Made by a program: the position numbers and the translations under genes
Source of the DNA: Burhinus oedicnemus
Lineage: Eukaryota > Chordata > Aves > Charadriiformes > Burhinidae
Direction of reading: 5' to 3'
Length of the DNA stretch: 64,000 nucleotides
NCBI GenBank assembly: GCA_008921705.1
Contig: VFFE01008914.1
Span: 141,614-205,613, forward strand
Shown: piece by piece, positions 43,395 to 53,986 of the stretch
How the letters are laid out: the number at the start of each line of letters is the position of its first letter
Numbering within the stretch: position 1 is the stretch's first letter
The notes under the pieces: model-generated
Database searches by the model: none
What the model saw: the letters and a program-made list of their open reading frames with translations, nothing else
Told to the model about the DNA's origin: nothing

Positions 43395-44845
43395 CTGAAG
43401 CACAACATAGCATACATTCTTCAAATAATTATTTTTTTAGCTCTATCACACATTAAAAAGATATGAAGAAATTACTGTAGGAGAAAATACTGTATTTTAA
43501 CTCAAAATAGTGTATTCTAACTATTCCCCAAGAGTTTTCCTAGCTATAAGATAATCTTCAAGGAAGATTAAGGTATTATTTTCCTAAATGATTTTGGCCC
43601 TGCTGGGCTTTAATATTATGGAAAAAAATAGATTCAGAACTTAAACTTAGTAAAGGAACTAGGCCCTCAAACATTACTTACTACAAAGTATCTCTCTGCA
43701 TTAGGAAGTGGTATCTGCATTATGATGGTAAGTGCATTACCACTCCAGAGGAGTCATAGACAACTTGCTATACTTATTTACAGAAAGCAAGAAACTGTGA
43801 AGACTTAGGAGAGGATTCAAGGACAATTCTATTTTGAAATCTCAGAAAGTTATTCAAAGCTGAAGCACCTGACTCATATACAAAGAGCTAGAGCTGTTAT
43901 TCTCTCCATAAGTCCTTATGGTTTTTCATTGGGAAAACAGGATGAAGATTTTTTAATTTAAGAGGTAATGCTGATAGTTTTATGTCATAGACTTGTACTT
44001 ATAACCTTTCTTATCCTTTCCCCTCAGAAAAAGAATGCTTTAAACAGTCATTAGCTAAGCACATAGGCAAACACCTGAGTAGGAATCCTGAATCCAGGAG
44101 TCCTGCTGCATGGTGTAGCTATTAAGTTCAATAGCTATAATTTCTTTCACTTGCTCTGCCTCTGACTCCTCAAACTTTTGTGTTCTTTTTCTGCATTACA
44201 GCTCAGCTTCACCAAAATACTGGAGAAACTTGAGATTTCATGGTCCATGAAAAGCTTCCTATGAAGGTGCTTCCAATGGAAAGGAATCCAGGCTTGCTCT
44301 TTATACATAAAGACAAGATATCAACAAACTAAATATCAGAGTCTAACACTCCCTGACCAGATTCTTACAGACATTCCTCATGTGGACGGTTTAATGTTTA
44401 ACATCAAATTTACTTGCTTGAAGATATTTAACGTTAACAGAGCAATGCAGCAATGTACTTAAATCACAATACAAACACAAATTACACTTAGCAGAATATA
44501 GCAATTGCAATGTACATTTGAGTTACAATATAAACATGATTCTCATTATCAATCTCTATAATACACTCACCATCATGATACTAGGTATCCCCAAAATCTG
44601 CAAAGGAATATATGTGTTTAAACCAGCTCAAGCCCATTGCTCTTTTCTAAGTTCTTTTTGTTGATTGTTCATTTTCTATACTGAACATTGGACTAAGCCA
44701 TATATACAACCTCCCCCAGCATACTGGTCTGACTAACTCAAGAAGACATTCATAATCTTTTGGTTAACTCAGGGACAAACAGTAACACAGCTGGCTGACT
44801 TACTACTTCATTTGGTCAGCTAGTATAGCCAGTTTATCCACTCAA
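43395..44845 (-). other. putative intron, no other feature seen
   Basis: Between two exon-like segments. It has a normal CAG acceptor at the 43395 end. At the 44845 end the expected GTGAGT donor reads TTGAGT. No transposon was recognised inside. Confidence 0.35.
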
Positions 44846-44982
44846 CTGTTGCAGCCACTTATCTAAAATAAAAGCCACCACTGGTTCCCTTTGTGCTGAG
44901 ATAATCTCAGCTTTATTTGCAACAGCTGTGGTCAGTAATTCCCGACAATTTTCTCTGAGCTTCATGAGCACGTTGTCCTTGT
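44846..44982 (-). CDS. putative internal exon with defective splice donor
   Basis: The minus-strand reading is KDNVLMKLRENCRELLTTA, then VANKAEIISAQREPVVAF, then ILDKWLQQ, a convincing amphipathic helical run of 45 codons. The exon ends CTGCAACAG in phase 0, followed by TTGAGTGG. This equals the donor consensus GTGAGT except that the obligatory G is T. Read through, it stops six bases later (TAA). The acceptor assignment (GATAG before ACAAGG, phase 1) is a guess; a CTACAG acceptor lies 14 bases upstream but gives the wrong phase. The family is unknown. Confidence 0.42.
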
Positions 44983-45163
44983 CTATCTTCCTTCCACTGT
45001 AGGGGTTTATTGATCAGTCACACCAAGAAAGCACAGTGTATTGGGAAATGATAACTTGACTGAAATTTATGAAAATGGAAGTTACCCATTTGAGGCCAAC
45101 TATTCTAATAGATAATTCTTTGTGTTTTTAAAACAAAGAACTTATACTAAGAAATACTTCTAC

Positions 45164-45227
45164 TTTCACTGCCAGTCACACTGCTATCTGGGAATTTACT
45201 TGAAATGTCCCAAAATCTAATCTTTTT
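45164..45227 (-). CDS. putative small internal exon
   Basis: A strong acceptor (CCTTGTTTTTTTCCAG) precedes KKIRFWDISSKFPDSSVTGS on the minus strand. A GTAGAA donor gives 64 bases, phase 0 to phase 1, matching its neighbours on both sides. If not spliced, the frame closes with TAG 16 bases later. The exon is short, so chance is a real alternative. Confidence 0.3.
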
Positions 45228-45398
45228 CTGGAAAAAAACAAGGGAAACACCTGGCCTGTACAGCTCCAAAATGAGTTCTATTATGAATTTCAGGCAAAAT
45301 TATATCATTTCTTTCTTTCATGGCACTTTATTTTGGGTATTTGTGTAGAAACACAGATATTACCTTGAGTTCTGCATAACACCACCTTTCCTACTTAC

Positions 45399-45846
45399 TA
45401 TTTCTGTTTTTACAAACATACCAAGAGTTCTTAGCAGCTTCATAAATAAGGAGTGAACTAAGTCATATTGTCTAAAGCTTGCATCAAGGAAAAGAGTTTG
45501 CTGTGCGGCTTTTGATTCCATTATTCTTTCACAGTTGTTGCAACATTCAACATCCCCATATAAAGAAAGAATTAATGTGACAGTGCCAAAGCTATTTTCA
45601 ACCGAGTTCACCGTATCGTTACAAAATATATTTCTGAAGTCCTTGCTTTTAAACTGTAACTGAGCTAAATGTGATAAGTTAAGATCCAATACTCTCAATG
45701 CCAAGGTATAAGTAAATGATTTGGGGCATCATTAGTAGCTTAACATTAAGGCTTTTCACTATTACCATTAGTAAATACGGGTTTCTCTGTCTTAAGTAAA
45801 TGAAACAGTGCTGGGCGTAAACATGTATCAACATATAATAGTCAAC
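45399..45846 (-). CDS. putative long internal exon with one-base frameshift
   Basis: On the minus strand a very good acceptor (CCTTTTCATCTGTCAG) precedes GTT GAC TAT, and a consensus donor GTAAGT follows 448 bases later. The first frame reads VDYYMLIHVYAQHCFIYLRQ then NPYLLMVIVKSLNVKLLMM. The second reads TLALRVLDLNLSHLAQLQ, GTVTLILSLYGDVECC, FRQYDLVHSLFMKLLRTL. The switch occurs at a CCCC run (45723-45726). Dropping one C gives 447 bases, exactly 149 codons, phase 0 to 0. Both splice sites and the coding texture are therefore intact apart from one inserted base, which may be real or a sequencing error. It lies 0.6 kb from the LTR at 46461-47033. Confidence 0.5.
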
Positions 45847-46460
45847 CTGACAGATGAAAAGGAACATGGGAATATAAACTTCAGATAATAAATCACTGAG
45901 AATCTGACATCTTGAAAAAAGATGTCATTTTGTAAAATGTCACAGTATTGTACCTGGAGGCAACATTTGCTCTGTGTTATAGAAAGGATCTATTTCCATT
46001 TGTTCTGTGACAGGAGACTTAAGGGAAACAATCAGCCAAGCATGGCATGTATAATATCGAAGGGTCTGAAGGACAGGTTGTTTTAGGTGGGTGACAGTTT
46101 TGATCTTGTATCTTCTTATATCACATTGTTATTTGAAAAAAATCTTCTACAGAAAAGACTCATCCCCACACTTGTATACATACGGGAGCATACATACACA
46201 CAGGCAAAAAATTTTTTTTTCTAGAGTTTATTTACACCAAAAAATTCCATATCAAACAAAAGTAAAATTAGACAGAGAAAATTAAATCTTCTCTCCACAA
46301 GACTAACAGGATAGCTGGCTAAGAAAACTAACCCACTCAACTAAGAGGATGGCAAGATCTGAAAGTCTACTGAAAGAAGCACACAGTGCCTTCTTTCAAG
46401 AACCAATATACTGGTATGATTTCTTATTAAAAAAAAAAAGAATTTTTTAGCTTAAGTAGG
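45847..46460. other. putative intron segment, no other feature seen
   Basis: AT-rich; lies between the exon at 45846 and the LTR. No repeat was recognised. Confidence 0.35.
46456..46460. repeat. probable target-site duplication, left copy (GTAGG)
   Basis: GTAGG stands left of the LTR and GTAGA (47034-47038) right of it. Four of five bases match, as expected of an ageing 5-bp duplication. Confidence 0.55.
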
Positions 46461-47033
46461 TGCCACTGTTTAACCCCAGCCAGCAACTAACCACCACATA
46501 GCTGCTTGCCTGCTCCCCGAACAGCATAAGAGGAGAAAATCGGAAGGGTAAATGTGAGAAAACTCATGGGTTGAGATTAAAATGTTTAATAATTGAAATA
46601 ATAATAATAATAATGCAATGAAAAGGAAAATAACAAAGACAGAGAAATAAAACCCAAGAACGACAAGTGATGCAAATGAAAACAATTGCTCATCACCAAC
46701 CAACTGATGCCCAGCCAGTCCCCGAATGGCAGCCTCCCTGCCAACCTGCCTCCTAGTTTTATTGCTAAGAATGACGTCATATGGTATGGAATATCCCATT
46801 GGTCAGCTGGAGTCAGCTGTACCAGTTGTGTCCCCTCCCAACTTTTTGTGCACCCCCAGCCTACTCACTGATGGGGTGATGTGAGAAGTAGAAAAGGCCT
46901 TGACTCTGCAAGCACTGCTCAGCAATAACAAAAACATCCTTGTGTTATCAATACTGTTTTCAGCACAAATCCAAATCATAGCGGTATATTATCTACTATG
47001 AAGATTAACTCTATCCCAGCCAAAACCAGCACA
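46461..47033 (-). mobile_element. avian endogenous-retrovirus solo LTR (573 bp)
   Basis: On the minus strand it begins TGTGCTGGTTTTGGCTGGGA and ends GGCTGGGGTTAAACAGTGGCA (last 20 of the element approximately). The blocks GTCAAGGCCTTTTC, GACATCCCATATGACGTCAT-type promoter sequence and ACCCTTCCGATTTTCTCC mark a common avian ERV LTR family. An AATAAA-like signal reads on the minus strand at 46763-46758, and an internal ATT repeat lies near 46597-46615. A near-perfect 5-bp duplication flanks it. No internal retroviral genes adjoin. It sits within the putative intron upstream of the exon at 45399-45846, in the same orientation as that gene. Confidence 0.85.
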
Positions 47034-47038
47034 GTAGA
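47034..47038. repeat. probable target-site duplication, right copy (GTAGA)
   Basis: Pairs with 46456-46460, one mismatch. Confidence 0.55.
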
Positions 47039-47576
47039 CCAATATTTGTTCGAAATAACACCACCTATGATTATGATTGCATTCAACATGATATATCATA
47101 ACATCAGTTTGATTACTAATATAATGTTTTAAAATAAGAACCATATAAGAACAAAACCTAACACAAGCTTCAGGTGACTTTATATTTTGGTTTACCACCA
47201 AAAAGAATTAACATTTCTCTGACAGAATGTTTATTTGTAAATTTATGTTGTTGAATTTTGCTAGGTGAGTAGTTTGAACAAAAATTTAACAGGTGAAAAC
47301 ATTTTAAGTCTGCAGCTAACATATGAAGAATGGACTTTTTCTCAAGTTGGTCCATCATCTGGAATCCATCCATTTCTTCACGAATGCAGAGACAAACTGG
47401 GATGCTTCTGGGCCACCAAGGACTTAATGACTTTAGTGCACTTGGTTTTAGTCTGAATCCACCAGCACCACAATTTTAACAAAGTGGGCTTTCATCCTTA
47501 AATCTAATGTATAACTTAAATTCCATAGCTCTTGCCACAATGTGAGATTATAATTCTCTTTACTGACAGTAAGACC
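47039..47576. other. unique DNA, no supported feature
   Basis: Open stretches on both strands near 47170-47460 are short and have no family resemblance. No good splice pair was found. Confidence 0.4.
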
Positions 47577-48860
47577 CAGCATGATTCCCTGTGGCTGGAG
47601 GACAGTGTCCCTCTCAGGTGAGACAGTACACCAGGTTGGGCACATGCAACTAGCCCCATGGCTAATTCCTCTGGCAGGGTCTGGGTACCATTACCATCCC
47701 TTGGGGCTGCCACAAGCCTCAACCTGCAGAGCTGCCAAGAGGAGTCTGATGAGGTGGGGAAGTGCTGGCTCTTCAGGAGCATTTGTAAACATTTTGTGGC
47801 CAGCGTTGTACCTGGTATGGCCTGGCCTTTGGTCTGGCCCAGTGTGGTCTGACCTGCTGCTGCTCTCAGGAGCTGGAGAGGTGTGGGATGAGGCAACCTG
47901 GCTGGCTGTGCTGGTGCTGGCCAACTCTAACTGTGTACTGGGGGCTGCAAAGAGAGGCAGGAAGGTCAGCAGTACAGTTCCACACACCCTGGGCAGGAGA
48001 GGCCACAGTGGTGCCCCCAGCCCTCCTGTGGGCAGAGAGACTCTGCCAACCCCACCCTGAGCACCCGTCACCAGGCCTTGCCTGGCCACTGGCTCGAGCC
48101 TGGGTGGCTCTGAGTGGACCCAGGTGTCCTCTTACTGGTGCCCAGGCCAGCATAGTGGTCACATTCCTACACGGCAGTGGTGTCCCTCAAGGCAGAGCAG
48201 CACCAGTGGGTGCCTTTGGCATCAAAGGAAGAACAAAGAAGGAGATGCCATGGCCTGGAGAAGCAAACAGGCTGGTGGCCACAGCAGCTGAGGCTGAAAA
48301 TGACACCAGACAAGGTAACCAAGGGCAAATGGACCTAAGCAAGAGAGCATCTGGCAGAGGTCTCTGAGATGACCCCAGCTGGTAGCTGCACAGCTTGGCA
48401 CTGAGTGCCAAGAGTCATTGCTACCTGAGCACTTTGTGAGGGGAGGAGCATGGTCAGAGCCCCAGGCACATCCTCTACTGCTTGGAGGACACTTAGTGAG
48501 TGATAGCAGGAGTCACCCTCTCCCCTGTCCATGCAGCATCCCCACGGAAAAGGGCTGTTCCTTTCCTTGTCCCGTAGCCCCTGGAGTTGTCCCTTTACTT
48601 CTTGGTAAGACCTTCAGATGTCTGTCAGGCCACGACTAGGGCATCTGTAGCCACACAGTCGGCAAGGAAATTTCTGCTTTGGTGACTTACCCTGATTCTG
48701 CCTCCTCCCTGCCTCAAGCATAATGGCACCGGCCAGCATCACACCAGCTAGCCTCTGATATAGGTCTGTGAAAGCACCATCTGCTTCTCTGCAGGTGAGC
48801 CTCTCCTGCCCCTAGGCCAAGGCAGATCCAGGATGTCCCCGCCCATCAGGCTTTGATAGT
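47577..48860. other. GC-rich block of unknown origin
   Basis: About 1.3 kb is clearly richer in G and C than the flanks and rich in CCTGGC, GGCCAC and TGGCC strings. Several open stretches of 100-160 codons overlap on both strands in different frames, which is what GC-rich non-coding DNA produces by itself. No LTR ends, CR1 tail, zinc-finger repeats or conserved motif was seen. CpG does not look strongly enriched, so it is not a clear CpG island. Confidence 0.5.
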
Positions 48861-50188
48861 GTACCATTAAGTGTAGAAGGAACTGAATTGTAATCTTCAT
48901 TTGTAATCCCGGGCCAGCAAAGCGGAGAGTTTACCATACTATACTGCTGAAATACTGAGGGGCAACAGCAGGAGCTTGGTAATCTTTTGAGACGAAAACT
49001 TATGAATCATAAAATGTGGCTTTCATTGTTTTGCTAGCAGGTATCAAAATGTAACAATGTATTAGAAAACCAATGCCCTGGAATCTTCTAGAGCTGTGGA
49101 AAATTGCAGTAAGAATGTTTTACAATAGTATGTCTGGAGAGTGAATGTGAACACATGGGGGCAAAATATCAGTGGAATGAGTTATAAAAATGTCATGCAT
49201 TCCTAACACAGTAGCAGATCAACAAGATCCTAGCACAGCACTACCTGCAATTGCTCAGGACAACCAGATTTGAAACAGAGACAGGGGTTAAATCGTGAGG
49301 ACACACAGAGGTGGGGCAGGATAGAGACATTAATCACTGTCAGCTCTTAAAGGGTACTATGAGTCACATCCAAAACCAGCATGTCCCCAGGAGGAACCCA
49401 GGAAGCATGAGAAGGGACTTGACACCCAAAGCCCTGTCTCCTCCATGTTATTGCAAGCAACCCTGCACAGGCTACCTGGATACAGGTGTCTTAGTGCCTG
49501 CATGCTTGCAAACTGCTTACCTGTGTCTTGGGGCTCCTAGGTATGAGAGTGTGAGATACTGAAATCAGTTGTGTTTCAAAATGTGTTCATCTTTCCTTCT
49601 TACAAGCTTTTGTACTGAGCTACATTGCTTCTACACTGTTGGAACATTATTTCCTTCAGGGCAGTCTGGAAATTTTTATGTTTGGCAGAGTCTGTAAAAG
49701 GTACATATACTGCCTAGAGCAATTCAACACTCGTTCACGTTATTAAAACCTGTGTGATTAAATGCCCTGTTTGTCAAAACAAGGTGTCATCTTTAGTGCA
49801 AAAATGCATAACAAAACCAACATTTTTAGGACTGGGTTCATTTCATCCTGACACAGAGTTCAAAAATAGTTCAGATTAATTGAAACCACTAGAAGACAGA
49901 ATTTAATCCCTCACAGTATTTCTCAGTATTGGACTATATACAACTAAATGTAGAGGTATAAATGTAGGAAAGAAATTAAAATGCCTAAACATATATATTT
50001 ACAGCAATTTTAGATGCGCTGGAATACTTGAGATATTTGCATAGACCTAGCATCTCTGACACAAGATCTATGGGAGATCTGTGAAGCTGTGTCTTCAAAT
50101 CAGGAAAGATAGCCTATGATATCTAAAATACCTCTAGACATCTAACTTTAAATACTTAAATTACTCTGCGCAGAGAGCTTTCAGATAC
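48861..50188. other. unique DNA, no supported feature
   Basis: No repeat, exon or RNA gene could be supported. It would be intronic if the minus-strand gene model is right. Confidence 0.4.
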
Positions 50189-50332
50189 CTGCAGAAAAAC
50201 GTTCAGTGTCATGTGGGAGTTCACAGGACACTTGAGACATTCAGACAGAGCAGGCAGTTGCTTTCCAGCTGGAGATGACATTGACCATTGCAACACAGAC
50301 TTCTGCCACCATCCAGCCAGCAAATGACCATT
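50189..50332 (-). CDS. putative internal exon (48 codons, phase 0-0)
   Basis: The minus strand has acceptor CCATCTTTCTTAAACAG, then NGHLLAGWWQKSVLQWSM and LPALSECLKCPVNSHMTLNV, ending CTGCAG before donor GTATCT. The length is 144 bases, so both phases are 0, matching the exon starting at 45846. The joined reading (...TLNVFLQ to VDYYMLIHVYAQ...) is smooth. No domain was recognised; a run of helices is likely. Confidence 0.4.
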
Positions 50333-52113
50333 CTGTTTAAGAAAGATGGTTCCCCACGCAAAAATCCCAATCAATTACTTTTTTAACCAACACTCTGCCC
50401 TTGAGTATCAGTGTAATAGTATCCAGCCCAGGCATTTGTTGGTTCCGTCTGGTTGTCTGGTTTCCTGTCCTTGAAAATAGCCTGGGTGTTATCTGGACTC
50501 AACAGTTGCTTAGTTTCAGCATGTCTTTGGCAGTACCAAGCATTCAAAAATCTTATTCTTATGGCAAACAGTAATTTGACAGAATCCATGGAAATGTCCT
50601 AACGTCCTCTAGCCATGACATGTATTTATTGTGTGATAGGCCAGCTGACTGCTGTCATAAACCCACTGTATTTTATTTTACAAACCTTCTGGCGTATCTC
50701 AATGATTCATAATTAACATGGTCTGTAAAATGTCTGAGGTCTTTTGTGGGAACAAAGACTACATAGCTGTGCATTTTAAATTAATGAAATTACATACTTG
50801 CACGTAAGTATATTGAGTACACACTGGGCTAGCAATTTATTAAAATTAAACACGTTTAACATTGAGCCTTAAGCATCTGTTCTTTACAAAGTCTTAGCAA
50901 AGAGTTCAGGCTATGCAAAGAGGTCACTGTGCTTGTCAAAACATACTGGATTTTTGCTACCACTGCCAGGAGTGCACCCTCTGGCTGTTTCTATACTTCA
51001 TAAGTATTGGTGGTCTCTCTCATAGGTGTTCCATCCTCCTTCTCCCATCTGCAAAGGTTCAACCAGTGAGTGCACCTGGCTGAAAGTTTTTTTATCTTTA
51101 CCCTGACAACAAAATAGTTTGCCAGAGTGATGTGGGAGATACTTGGAAATGCAACAAGCATATTGGCAATGTCAAAGATTTTAAAAATCCTTCTGCAAAA
51201 CTCGCACTTTGGTTTAGTTTGTTACAAAGTTCTGAAAATCCAGTGCTGAGCTGAATCATTGCTACCTTGGAGGTAGGAGAATTGAATGAATGAATAAAGC
51301 CAGAAAGTTAATATTTTGATGTTAAGATGTTAACAACCACCCACTCATACCCTCTCCTAGAGAAAGAAAAGAGTGGGACCAGAATTTAATCATCAAATCA
51401 AGCATTAATTACAATTAGTGAAAATGTCAGAGCAATAGATGTATAGCTACTCAAGATAAGCACAGTGACAGAAAAGATGTCTTCACATTTCTACTGCAAT
51501 AAATACCCATTTAATTTTGAAGATAATTTTTTTGTCCCTGGTATAAGTAAATATGAGGATAATGGCGTATAATAAATTAACCTTAGTCAGTCTGTATTAC
51601 AACAATAAAAGACAAGCACATACATATCGTTGTTCAATCTATATTAAAAATAGTTGCTTAATTTTATTCATAGGATTATTTGCCCTTATGAGGAATCTTT
51701 ATGTCTCCATTAACTATGGAAGGAGACTGGAGGACTAAGAAGACATGAGTAACTTTTTGATGGTAGCCATTGAGATTCATCACTCTTTTAGTAAGGATTC
51801 CCTCTGCTTTTCTGTGAGAGAACCTTTTGATCTGATATCAGAAATGTCCTGTGGACACAATCATTATATTCAGGAGAGGAAGAATAGTTTTATGCCGTGT
51901 TTCAGTGACATTGAGTAGCAGCGCATGGCAACATGAAGTGTGACTAGAGGGATCAGTACACACCATTATGGCCTGTTTGCAGCCAAGAGAAAATTCTTGC
52001 TTGAAAGCTGGCTGTAAATGCTCTTTGTTCAAAGGTGAATTACAGTAAGGGTGGAGGTTGATTGTCTCCCCTGCACGTAGTGGCCTAGTGCCCTCTGAAG
52101 TTTCCTCAGGTAC
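50333..52113. other. putative intron, no other feature seen
   Basis: No transposon was recognised. It lies between two exon-like segments on the minus strand. Confidence 0.35.
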
Positions 52114-52524
52114 CTCATCTGGCATCCAGTCCTGGTCCAGGTGTAGCATGGGTTTTCCAAAGTCCTTCCAACCCTGTTGCAACAGCATCTCAAAGTCTGT
52201 TACACATTTCAGCAAATGAATCAAGCCTGATGTTGCTGGTAAACAAAAGTGGGAAAATAAAACTGGAAGCCTAATTACCCATAGAATAAAGCACTTAAGC
52301 GTGGTAAGAATATAGGCATGCATTTTCAATGGCTTCAATGTGTGTGACTCACGCTTAACCTGAAAGAGGGGCTCACACATTCTGATAGACTGAGGTCCTC
52401 TGGGCAATCTGGCCCATTCCATATTAGTGTAATTACTTCCTCTCGGAAACCATAATGTGTGGCTGCCGCAGCATAATAATTGACATTGAGTTTCTGTGAG
52501 CAGAAATGGGGCTTCAGTTTTCAT
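51838..52524 (-). other. long open reading stretch (228 codons) without recognisable family
   Basis: This is the longest non-transposon open frame in the window. It contains NYTNMEWARLPRGPQSIRM at its start and HPYCNSPLNKEHLQPAFKQE nearer its end. It has no signal peptide, no clear membrane pattern apart from CFILWVIRLPVLF, and no known motif. The putative exon 52114-52235 lies inside it in the same frame. It may be chance, an exon with read-through flanks, or part of a retained transcript. Confidence 0.3.
52114..52235 (-). CDS. putative internal exon (phase 1-0)
   Basis: On the minus strand the acceptor TTTTCCCACTTTTGTTTACCAG is very good. The exon reads TSGLIHLLKCVTDFEMLLQQ then GWKDFGKPMLHLDQDWMPDE and ends GATGAG before GTACCTGAG, a weaker donor. 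The phases (1 in, 0 out) agree with the segments on either side. The family is unknown. Confidence 0.38.
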
Positions 52525-53571
52525 ATTAAATTTTCATTGTGTACATCAAGAACACAGAAAATTAATTGAATGTGATAACGTATATCCTACGTGCAAAAGG
52601 TAAAAGGAATCTTCCATGACAGCCAAAAACCCAGAGCTTCTGAAGTTTTGCATTTTGATTAGAATATTTTTACTTCTCATGCTTGCATTTTCTTGCAGCT
52701 TCATTTTTTTTTTATTTATATCAAATTACAGCAAGGTGTTTTGTCCTCATTCTTATGCTTTTCTGTGCTCCTAAACATCATAATCATTACTATTATTACT
52801 ACTATTATTATTAATAATAATAATAACAACACTTTTTCTCTCATCCTTTTTGCTAGTTAATTTCTTTGTGTTCTGCATTTTAAAGTTTCATGATTTAAGT
52901 GCTGACGAGGCTTAAGCTTATAAATATGCTAGCCAAAGACTGTTGAGGGTATTAAAGACTGTTTTGTAACTTCAGTCTTTTGAATGCACATGTTCTACCT
53001 CTATAAATTTAACAACAACATATTATTTTTTGCTAAGGAAAGCAGCTGTTTTATTTTTAATACCAGTCAGCAAGTTATTAATTAGAAGTGGATACAACTA
53101 CAGTTTTCAAGTCCAAATGTGTACTAAATTCATAATGATCTGCGGTAACTTCAAATACATTTTGTCTTTTTCCTTTTTTCATTCTAAATAGGTTTTCATC
53201 ACCAAAATGTGTTTTCTTAGTAAACAAAAATAATTAGCTTTTTCTCTAAACCACGTTATCTTTACAGTTAATACATGACTTGCAGTTATTGTCTTCTTTT
53301 CAGACCCAGACTGTGCATTTCAGGGCTATCCACTTAAAATGTACTTTTCATAAATTCCATCCACACTTTTTTAAGTCTGTCAGGTAGCTGTTAGATCCCC
53401 AGTGTTTCAACACTTAGGTACCTCACTATCTTTTGTTGCATATTTGTTTTCAAATCATCTCGGTGAGAATACTTCAAGTATGATTAACTGACTGATTATG
53501 ATGTACACACATATTTTTGCAGTGACCTATATGTTGAAACTGACAACCCACAGTTCTCAGAAATTAAGGCA
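52236..53571. other. AT-rich DNA with ATT repeat, no supported gene
   Basis: Contains an imperfect (ATT/ACT/AAT)n stretch at about 52786-52832. Otherwise nothing could be supported. Intronic under the gene model. Confidence 0.4.
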
Positions 53572-53735
53572 CTGTAGTTCCCCGGGTCTTCTTTTCTACC
53601 ATTTTTAAAAATGTGGGTTATGTTTCCCCTTTTCCAGTCAGTGGGAACTTCACCAGACTGCCATGACTTCTCACATATGGTGGATAGTGTCTTGGCAACT
53701 TCATCCACCAGTTCCCTCAGGACCAGCAGATCTCA
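53572..53735 (-). mobile_element. old CR1 fragment, reverse-transcriptase piece
   Basis: The minus strand reads [20 protein letters not shown], then [20 protein letters not shown] and EDPGNY. This matches the RT segment around [21 protein letters not shown] in the other CR1 copies here. Only about 160 bp remain, and both ends are lost. Confidence 0.8.
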
Positions 53736-53760
53736 CTATTGCACATCACTTGTTTTATAC

Positions 53761-53767
53761 CACCACC

Positions 53768-53825
<58 letters not shown>

Positions 53826-53836
53826 CCATCATCATT
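53761..53836 (+). repeat. (CAC)n-(CAT)n compound microsatellite
   Basis: About seven CAC units are followed by about 18 CAT units with a CAC interruption. It directly links the CR1 scrap on its left to the LTR tail on its right. Confidence 0.95.
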
Positions 53837-53849
53837 TTTTCCTTTGATG

Positions 53850-53986
53850 TCATATTAAACTGTCTTTATATCAATCTGCAACTTTGGTTTTTGTTCCCCA
53901 TTCTCCTCCCCATCCCACAGTGAGGGGGAGGGAGTCAGCAAGAAGCTGCGTGGTGCTTAGTTGCTAGCTGGGGTTGAACCATGACA
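53850..53986 (+). mobile_element. LTR 3' end, same family as 46461-47033
   Basis: The plus strand reads ATTAAACTGTCTTTATATCA, later CATCCCACAGTGAGGGGGAG, then GCTGCGTGGTGCTTAGTTGC, ending GGGGTTGAACCATGACA. These blocks match the 3' part of the LTR at 46461-47033 on its own sense strand. The 5' three quarters are missing; the microsatellite stands at the break. Confidence 0.78.

Noticed and set aside
47581..48367. Overlapping 130-160 codon frames in the GC-rich block
   Set aside because: Open on both strands in several frames at once, typical of GC-rich non-coding DNA; no domain visible.
53761..53923. Poly-His / poly-Ile open frames
   Set aside because: Translations of the CAC/CAT microsatellite, not a gene.
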